DNA from: Amycolatopsis sp. CA-126428
GTDB lineage: Bacteria > Actinomycetota > Actinomycetes > Mycobacteriales > Pseudonocardiaceae
Length of the DNA: 64,000 nucleotides
Direction of reading: 5' to 3'
Assembly (NCBI RefSeq): GCF_002904335.1
Contig: NZ_PPHF01000037.1
Location: 1-64,000, forward strand
The translations under genes and the position numbers were made by a program. A model generated the notes under the pieces. The model was not told where the DNA came from. It saw nothing but the letters and a program-made list of their open reading frames with translations, and searched no databases. The first letter of the stretch is position 1. The number at the start of each line of letters is the position of its first letter. This document shows, piece after piece, positions 58,825 to 64,000 of this stretch.

Positions 58825-59874
58825 TCACGCCAGCGCCATCCCCGGAACCCGAGCCCGGATCGCCGCCATGGTCGCCTCGTCCGAAACGCCCTGCCAGTCG
58901 TACCGCGGCGTGTACGGCGCCGTAAGAGCGCGCACGTCCTCGTCGGTCAATTCGACGTCCAGCGAGGCGATCGCGTCGTCGATCTGCTGAATCGAACCGG
59001 CGCCGACCAGCGGAGCCGTGACGACCGGCTGCCGGTGCAGCCAAGCGAGGGCGATGGCCGCGCGGCTCACGCCGTGGGCCGCCGCCACCTTCCCGACCGC
59101 CTCGACGATCGCGCGGTTCGACGCCTCTTCCGCGGGCGAGTACAGCAGGTCCGCGTACGCCCCGTCGGTGCCGGACCGCGCCGTCGACTTCGCGTCGTCC
59201 CAGGTGCGGGCCAGCCGCCCGCGGGCCAGCGGGCTCCAGGCGATCGTGCCGACGCCCTCGTCCAGGCACAGCGGGAGCATCTCGCGTTCTTCCTCGCGGG
59301 CCAGCAGGTTGTAGTGGTCCTGCATGGACACGAACCGCGCCCAGCCGTGCTGCTTCTGCAGGTGCAGGGCCTTGGCGAACTCCCAGGCGAACATCGAAGA
59401 CGCACCGAGGTACCGCACCTTGCCGGCCCGCACCAGGTCGCTGAGGGCTTCGAGGGTCTCCTCCAGCGGTGTCGCGTGGTCGTTGCGGTGGATCTGGTAG
59501 AGGTCGACGTAGTCGGTGCCGAGCCGCCGGAGGCTGTGGTCGATCTCGGTCATGATCGCCTTGCGGGACAACCCTTTCCCGTTCGGCCCGGGGCGCATGG
59601 GGTGGCGCAGCTTGGTGGCGATCACGACGTCGTCGCGGTCGGCGAAGTCCTTGAGCGCGCGGCCGAGGATCTCCTCGCTGGACCCGTTCGAGTACATGTT
59701 CGCGGTGTCGAAGAAGTTGATGCCCGCCTCGAGCGCGTGCCTGATCAACGGCCGGGCCTGTTCCTCGCCGAGGGACCAGACGGGGTGGCCGCGGTCGGGT
59801 TCGCCGTAGCTCATCGCGCCGATCGCGACGGGCGAGACGTCCAGGCCGGTGGCGCCGAGCTTCACGTAACGCAT
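58825..59874 (-). CDS. Aldo/keto reductase
   Basis: 349 residues. Tetrad Asp/Tyr in FFDTANMYSNGSSEEILG, Lys in VIATKLRHP, His in DLYQIHRNDHATP; IAWSPLARGRLA and the C-terminal LTDEDVRALTAPYTPRYDWQG. AKR of the aryl-alcohol dehydrogenase/YajO-like type, NADPH-dependent reduction of aldehydes; natural substrate unknown. ATG 59874, divergent from the TetR gene with two shared operator copies between, so probably its main target. Confidence 0.88.
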   Translation of the reverse strand: MRYVKLGATGLDVSPVAIGAMSYGEPDRGHPVWSLGEEQARPLIRHALEAGINFFDTANMYSNGSSEEILGRALKDFADRDDVVIATKLRHPMRPGPNGKGLSRKAIMTEIDHSLRRLGTDYVDLYQIHRNDHATPLEETLEALSDLVRAGKVRYLGASSMFAWEFAKALHLQKQHGWARFVSMQDHYNLLAREEEREMLPLCLDEGVGTIAWSPLARGRLARTWDDAKSTARSGTDGAYADLLYSPAEEASNRAIVEAVGKVAAAHGVSRAAIALAWLHRQPVVTAPLVGAGSIQQIDDAIASLDVELTDEDVRALTAPYTPRYDWQGVSDEATMAAIRARVPGMALA

Positions 59875-59898
59875 GGGGGTTCTCCTGACGGGTAACTC

Positions 59899-59947
59899 GC
59901 GGAGGATTCTCCGGATCTGACGACGAAACTAGCGGAGGATTCTCCGC
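59899..59947. promoter_or_regulatory. Two copies of a TetR operator
   Basis: gcggaggattctccgg at 59899-59914 and gcggaggattctccgc at 59932-59947; each has arms gcggag/ctccg(c) around gatt. Copy spacing is 33 bp, about three helical turns. They lie between the aldo/keto reductase start (59874) and the TetR start (59975), covering both promoters. Confidence 0.75.
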
Positions 59948-59974
59948 ATGTCAAAGATGAGGCATGATCGGGGC

Positions 59975-60550
59975 ATGACCGACGGCACGTACGGCACCCA
60001 GCGCAAGGCCGCCGCGCGCAACCGGATCGCGATCATCGAGGCCGCTCACGAGCTGTTCGCGCAGAACCCGCTGGTCCCGCTGAGCGAGGTCGCGAAGCGC
60101 GCCGGCGTCGGCGCCGGCACCCTCTACCGCCACTTCCCGACCCGCGAAGACCTCATCCTCGGCGCCTACCAGCACGACATCGAACGCCTGACGACCACCG
60201 CCGACGAGGTGCTGGCCCGGCATTCGTCCGCGAAGGCCGCCTTCGTCGAGTGGTTCGAGACGCTGTCGGCCTACATCCGGATCAAGCACGGGCTCGGGGA
60301 CGCGCTGCACGGCGCGGCCGCTCAGGAGCTGGTCAGCGCTTCGTGGGCGCCGACCACCGCGGCGGTCAAGAAGCTCGTCGACGCCTGTGTGGCCGAGGGC
60401 ACCATCGCGCCCGGGCATGACCCCGCCGACATCATCATGCTCATGAGCTTCCTGTGGCGGGTCGCGGACAACGAAGACGGCGCGGCCCAGGGGCGACGGT
60501 TGATCGCGGCCGTCTTCGAAGGCCTGCAGGCGCCGCCCTGGTCCGGCTGA
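59975..60550 (+). CDS. TetR-family repressor
   Basis: 191 residues from ATG 59975; ATG 59948 and 59957 are in frame but lie against the operator. HTH at about 15-60: AARNRIAIIEAAHELFAQN, LSEVAKRAGVGAGTLYRHFPTREDLI. C-terminal ligand domain of the SACE_7040/TetR_C-like type with FVEWFETLSAYIRIKHGLGDALHGA. Likely represses itself and the divergent aldo/keto reductase through the two dyads upstream. Confidence 0.88.
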   Translation: MTDGTYGTQRKAAARNRIAIIEAAHELFAQNPLVPLSEVAKRAGVGAGTLYRHFPTREDLILGAYQHDIERLTTTADEVLARHSSAKAAFVEWFETLSAYIRIKHGLGDALHGAAAQELVSASWAPTTAAVKKLVDACVAEGTIAPGHDPADIIMLMSFLWRVADNEDGAAQGRRLIAAVFEGLQAPPWSG

Positions 60551-60710
60551 GCCGGGGAGCCCGTCCCGGGACACGGAGCAGTGGACCGCTCACCGGCACA
60601 CGCCGTGAGCTGCGGAAATCGTGAAAAACTCACCCTCTTGACCGATTCAAGGACAAGACAAGCCTTGTCAGCCGGAACGCCGCCTCGTTACAGTCCGAGG
60701 CGTCCGCTTA

Positions 60711-60729
60711 GTTAGGAAACTTTCCTAAC
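60711..60729. promoter_or_regulatory. 19-bp perfect palindrome upstream of secreted phosphoesterase
   Basis: gttaggaaactttcctaac: 9-bp perfect arms around c, 67 bases before the start at 60796. AT-rich dyads of this type (ttaggaaa/tttcctaa) precede secreted hydrolase genes in actinomycetes; the regulator, perhaps a ROK or similar protein, is not encoded beside it. Confidence 0.65.
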
Positions 60730-60795
60730 AGTTTCGCTTCCGTTAACCCGACGCCGCAGCCCGCCCGCCACCGCCAGGCCCGTAAGGAGCGCGAC

Positions 60796-62394
60796 GTGCC
60801 GTCCACCCGACTACGTCCCTTTGCCCGACTCACCCCGGTGCTCGCCGCCGTGGTGCTGTTGCCGTCCGCGATCGCCGCGGCCGCCACCACCCAGGCCGCC
60901 GATGTCCTGCTGTCGCAGGGAAAGCCCGTGGTCACCTCGACGACCGAAAGCTCGTCGTACACCGGTGCCAAGGCCGTCGACGGCAGCACCACCACCCGCT
61001 GGGCCAGCGCCGAAGGCGCCGACCCGCAGTGGCTGCGGATCGACCTCGGCCAGTCCGCGAGCATCCACCGCGTCGTCCTCAACTGGGAAGCCGCCTACGC
61101 GAAGAAGTACCGGATCGAGGTCTCCGACGACGGCACGTCGTTCACCACGGCCGCCACCGTCGACACCGGTGACGGCAAGATCGACGACCTCGGCGGCCTG
61201 ACCGCCCGCGGCCGCTTCGTGCGCTTCGTCGGCCTCACCCGTGCCACGAGCTACGGCTACTCCTTCTGGGAGATGCAGGTCTTCGGCACCACGGACTCCT
61301 CCGGCGACACGCAGGCCCCGACCACTCCGGCCGGCCTCGCCGCGGGCACGGCGACCGCCACGAGCGTCCCCCTGACCTGGGGTGCCGCCACCGACAACGT
61401 CGGCGTCACCGGCTACGACGTCCTCCGCAACGGCACGGCGGTCGCCACCAGCGCGACGACGTCCTACACCGACACCGGGCTCAGCCCGGCCACGAGCTAC
61501 ACCTACGCCGTCCGCGCCCGTGACGCGGCCGGGAACGCTTCAGCCGCGAGCACGCCGATCACGGTCAAGACCGCGGCCGGCAGCGCCGGATTCGTCCTCG
61601 CCGCGGCCGGCGACATCGCCGAAAAGTGCACCTCGAGCAGCTCCGGCTGCGTCCACCCCAAGACCGCGAAACTCGTCGAGAACATGGGTCCCGCGGCCGT
61701 GATCACCATGGGCGACAACCAGTACGACGAGCCCACCCTGTCGGACTTCAAGAACCACTACGACAAGAGCTGGGGCAAGTTCAAGAACATCACCCACCCG
61801 AGCCCGGGCAACCACGAGTCCTACAGCGGGTTCACGGGCTACGACCAGTACTTCGGTGCCATCGCCAAGCCGCAGGGCCAGCGCTACTACAGCTGGGAAA
61901 TGGGCAACTGGCACTTCATCGCCCTCGACTCCAACGACTTCACCACGCACGACGACTTCGCCGAGCCGCCCCAGATCACCTGGCTGAAGCAGGACCTGGC
62001 GAGCAACACGAAGGGCTGCGTCGCCGCGTACTACCACCACCCGCGGTGGAGCTCCGGTGACCACGGGGACAACATCGACAGCATCGCGCTGTGGAACCTG
62101 ATGGTGGCCGACAAGGTCGACCTGGTCCTCAACGGACACGACCACGACTACGAGCGGTTCGTGCCGCAGAACGCCGACGGCAAGGCCGACGCGAACGGCC
62201 CGGTCGAGATCGTCGGCGGCAGTGGCGGCGCCAACCTCTACGACCTGAGCCCGGCGCACCCGACGACCGCCAAGCTGCTGAAGACCTTCGGCGTCCTGAA
62301 GCTGTCGATGACGGACACCTCGTTCCAGACGCAGCTCATCGGCGTCGACGGGAAGGTCCTCGACAGCAGCCCGACCTACCCCTGCCACCAGTAG
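60796..62394 (+). CDS. Secreted metallophosphoesterase with F5/8C and fibronectin III domains
   Basis: 532 residues from GTG 60796. Signal peptide 1-about 35 (LTPVLAAVVLLPSAIAAAATTQA). Discoidin (F5/8 type C) carbohydrate-binding domain about 36-170 (KAVDGSTTTRWASA, WLRIDLGQSASIHRVVLNWE). Fibronectin III about 175-262 (APTTPAGLAAGTATATSVPLTW, TSYTDTGLSPATSYTYAVRA). Calcineurin-like phosphoesterase 267-525 with metal motifs AAAGDIAEKC, TMGDNQYDE, SPGNHES, HHPRWSSGDHGDN and LNGHDHDYERF. Acts outside the cell on phosphate esters bound to polysaccharide-rich matter (inference). Confidence 0.92.
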   Translation: MPSTRLRPFARLTPVLAAVVLLPSAIAAAATTQAADVLLSQGKPVVTSTTESSSYTGAKAVDGSTTTRWASAEGADPQWLRIDLGQSASIHRVVLNWEAAYAKKYRIEVSDDGTSFTTAATVDTGDGKIDDLGGLTARGRFVRFVGLTRATSYGYSFWEMQVFGTTDSSGDTQAPTTPAGLAAGTATATSVPLTWGAATDNVGVTGYDVLRNGTAVATSATTSYTDTGLSPATSYTYAVRARDAAGNASAASTPITVKTAAGSAGFVLAAAGDIAEKCTSSSSGCVHPKTAKLVENMGPAAVITMGDNQYDEPTLSDFKNHYDKSWGKFKNITHPSPGNHESYSGFTGYDQYFGAIAKPQGQRYYSWEMGNWHFIALDSNDFTTHDDFAEPPQITWLKQDLASNTKGCVAAYYHHPRWSSGDHGDNIDSIALWNLMVADKVDLVLNGHDHDYERFVPQNADGKADANGPVEIVGGSGGANLYDLSPAHPTTAKLLKTFGVLKLSMTDTSFQTQLIGVDGKVLDSSPTYPCHQ

Positions 62395-62402
62395 GCGCGG
62401 AC

Positions 62403-63635
62403 ATGTACATCGCGGCAAGCCGTACCTCGGACCTGGCGTCGGAGACCGACCGCAAACCGGCGCTCAAGCGGGTGTCCGCCAACGTGGTGGCGCTGGGGAT
62501 GGTCAGCCTGGTCACCGACGTCTCGTCGGAGATGGTCACCGCCGTCCTCCCGCTCTACCTGGTGCTCGGCCTCGGCCTGAACCCGCTGCAGTTCGGGCTG
62601 CTCGACGGGCTCTACGCGGGCGCCACCGCGGTCGTGCGGGTGCTCGGCGGGCACCTCGCCGACCGGTGGCGGCGGCTGAAGGCCGTCGCCGGGTTCGGGT
62701 ACGGCTTGTCCGCGGTGTGCAAGCTCGGCCTGGTCGCGGCCGGTTCATCGGTCGCGGCCATCGGCCTGGTCCTCGCCGCCGACCGCACCGGCAAGGGACT
62801 GCGCACCGGCCCGCGTGACGCGCTGATCTCGCTCAGCAGCGAGCCGGCGGCCCTCGGCCGGTCGTTCGGGGTGCACCGGGCGATGGACACCGCCGGCGCG
62901 TTCCTCGGCCCGCTGGTGGCGATGGCGGTGCTCGCCGTGAGCCTCGGCAGCTACCCGAGCGTGTTCGTCACCAGCTTCTGCATCGCGGCCATCGCCGTGC
63001 TGCTGCTGGCCCTGTTCGTCCGCGACCGGCCCGGTGGCGTCGACCGCGCGGCGGTGTCCGCCCGCGCCGCGCTCGGCCTCCTCAAGCAGCAGGACTTCCG
63101 GCGCGTGACGCTCTGGGCGGCGCTGCTGGGCCTGGTGACGGTCGGCGACTCGTTCGTCTACCTCGTCCTGCAGCGGCGCTGGGAGATCGCGGCGACGTAC
63201 TTCCCGCTGCTGCCGCTGGGCACCGCCGGGGTCTACCTGCTGCTGGCCGTGCCGCTCGGCAAGCTCGCCGACCGCGTCGGCCGCTGGCCGGTGTTCCTCG
63301 GCGGGCACGCGGCCCTGTGCCTGGCTCTGGTCCTGCTCTGCGGCCCGCGGGCGGGGCTGTGGCTCGCCGTGGTCGCGCTCGGCCTGCACGGGGTGTTCTA
63401 CGCGGCCACCGACGGCGTCCTGATGGCCGCGGCCGGTCCGCTCATCCCGGCCGGCCTGCGCGCCACCGGGCTGGCCGTGGTGCAGACGGGCCAGGCCGTG
63501 GCCCGGATGCTCTCCTCCGTCCTCTTCGGACTGGCGTGGACGCTGTGGGACCTGCGCCCCGCGGTGCTCGTCGCCGCGGTCTGCCTGGCCGCCGTCGCCA
63601 TCGCCGCCGCCTTTGCGAAACCGGTGCGCCCGTGA
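62403..63635 (+). CDS. MFS transporter
   Basis: 410 residues from ATG 62403, 12 membrane spans. N-terminal GMVSLVTDVSSEMVTAVLPLYLVLGLGL and DGLYAGATAVVRVLGGHLADRWRRLKAV (in parts) resemble a group of uncharacterised actinobacterial MFS exporters. Loop RTGKGLRTGPRDALIS is a conserved cytoplasmic motif of these. Eight bases after the phosphoesterase and overlapping the next gene by 4 bases, so the three form one transcript. Substrate unknown. Confidence 0.85.
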   Translation: MYIAASRTSDLASETDRKPALKRVSANVVALGMVSLVTDVSSEMVTAVLPLYLVLGLGLNPLQFGLLDGLYAGATAVVRVLGGHLADRWRRLKAVAGFGYGLSAVCKLGLVAAGSSVAAIGLVLAADRTGKGLRTGPRDALISLSSEPAALGRSFGVHRAMDTAGAFLGPLVAMAVLAVSLGSYPSVFVTSFCIAAIAVLLLALFVRDRPGGVDRAAVSARAALGLLKQQDFRRVTLWAALLGLVTVGDSFVYLVLQRRWEIAATYFPLLPLGTAGVYLLLAVPLGKLADRVGRWPVFLGGHAALCLALVLLCGPRAGLWLAVVALGLHGVFYAATDGVLMAAAGPLIPAGLRATGLAVVQTGQAVARMLSSVLFGLAWTLWDLRPAVLVAAVCLAAVAIAAAFAKPVRP

Positions 63636-64000
63636 AGAAACTCGTTCTCGCCCTGGCCGGCACGGCCCTCCTGATCGCTGCGGCCGTCACGTACACGGTC
63701 AGCGCGCGGCAGGACACCGCCTCCGCCGAACCCGCCGCCGCGGTGACCCTGGCCCCCGGGCAGCTGCTGTTCCGCGACACCGCCACCGGCCGCGTCGGCG
63801 CCGTCCCGCTCGGCGAGACCGCGGCGAAACCGCAGCTCAGCGGCCTGAAGTGCGACCGGTTCGCGGTGGCGAAGCAGACCGCGGTGTGCCTGGCCGTCCG
63901 GCCCGGCACGCTCCCGGCGATCACGGACGTCCTCGTCCTCGACGACCGCCTCGCCGTCCGCCACACCGAAACCGTGCCCGGGACGCCGAGCCGCGCGCAA
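63632..64000 (+). CDS. Secreted protein, N-terminal part (TolB-like beta-propeller start), cut by window edge
   Basis: 123 codons visible from GTG 63632, which overlaps the MFS stop. Signal peptide or anchor KKLVLALAGTALLIAAAVTY, then LAPGQLLFRDTATGRVGAVPL, LKCDRFAVAKQTAVCLAV and VLVLDDRLAVRHTETVPG. The paired cysteines and the blade-like repeats (LLFRD.. / VLVLDD..) suggest the first blades of a TolB/WD40-like propeller. Family placement is tentative because the rest lies outside. Confidence 0.6.
   Translation, partial: MKKLVLALAGTALLIAAAVTYTVSARQDTASAEPAAAVTLAPGQLLFRDTATGRVGAVPLGETAAKPQLSGLKCDRFAVAKQTAVCLAVRPGTLPAITDVLVLDDRLAVRHTETVPGTPSRAQ

Noticed and set aside
1-64000. CRISPR array, insertion sequence or prophage
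   Set aside because: No regularly spaced identical repeats, no transposase, integrase or phage structural frame was seen on either strand.

Overview
The window is about 64 kb of very GC-rich DNA with dense genes, frequent GTG starts, 4-base ATGA/GTGA overlaps, and typical actinomycete families (GntR/FadR, MerR, ROK, TetR and IclR regulators, DUF5709, a form II CO-dehydrogenase-like cluster, a ShbA/SigD-like sigma factor). The protein set fits a filamentous actinobacterium, most likely of the Pseudonocardiaceae (Amycolatopsis-like). That placement is inferred from gene style, not from a marker gene. I saw no transposase, integrase, phage gene or CRISPR array.

Layout. 1-5.6 kb: end of lipA, serine dehydratase, a FadR-type regulator, a class A penicillin-binding protein whose transpeptidase motifs are all destroyed, and an O-methyltransferase. 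5.6-15.4 kb: a MocR regulator, a flavin-monooxygenase relic, a membrane protein, a fused two-domain fatty acyl reductase, a ferredoxin reductase, a MerR unit with a clear dyad operator, and a Bcr/CflA efflux pump. 15.6-25.0 kb: a complete oxidative L-fucose locus (all five enzymes, a sugar ABC importer and a FadR-type regulator). 25-28.3 kb: sigma factor and small membrane or hypothetical proteins. 28.3-30.4 kb: glycerate kinase and hydroxyacid reductase. 30.4-38.1 kb: an alpha-galactoside locus (GH36, ROK regulator, ABC importer, secreted GH27 enzyme carrying a frameshift).

38.3-44.3 kb is a tightly overlapped protocatechuate/beta-ketoadipate operon (pcaIJFHGDC and an IclR regulator) from which pcaB is missing. 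It runs into a molybdenum hydroxylase (form II CO-dehydrogenase-like) cluster at 44.3-55.4 kb: a MobA-like protein, a MoxR ATPase, a VWA protein, XdhC, and the small, large and medium subunits plus CoxG. That cluster is interrupted by a GT-C-type membrane protein gene, a strong terminator and a tRNA gene split in its anticodon arm by a GC-rich double hairpin. 55.4-64 kb: a diguanylate cyclase flanked on both sides by degenerate tandem repeats, a flavin monooxygenase, an aldo/keto reductase and TetR pair sharing two operator copies, a secreted multidomain phosphoesterase behind a 19-bp palindrome, an MFS transporter, and the start of a secreted protein.

Convergent gene pairs repeatedly meet at strong hairpins. 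One 44-bp perfect palindrome occurs twice (14.2 and 22.2 kb), each time exactly between convergent genes. The most unusual items are the dead-transpeptidase PBP, the split tRNA, the repeated palindromic terminator, the missing pcaB and the repeat blocks around the diguanylate cyclase.
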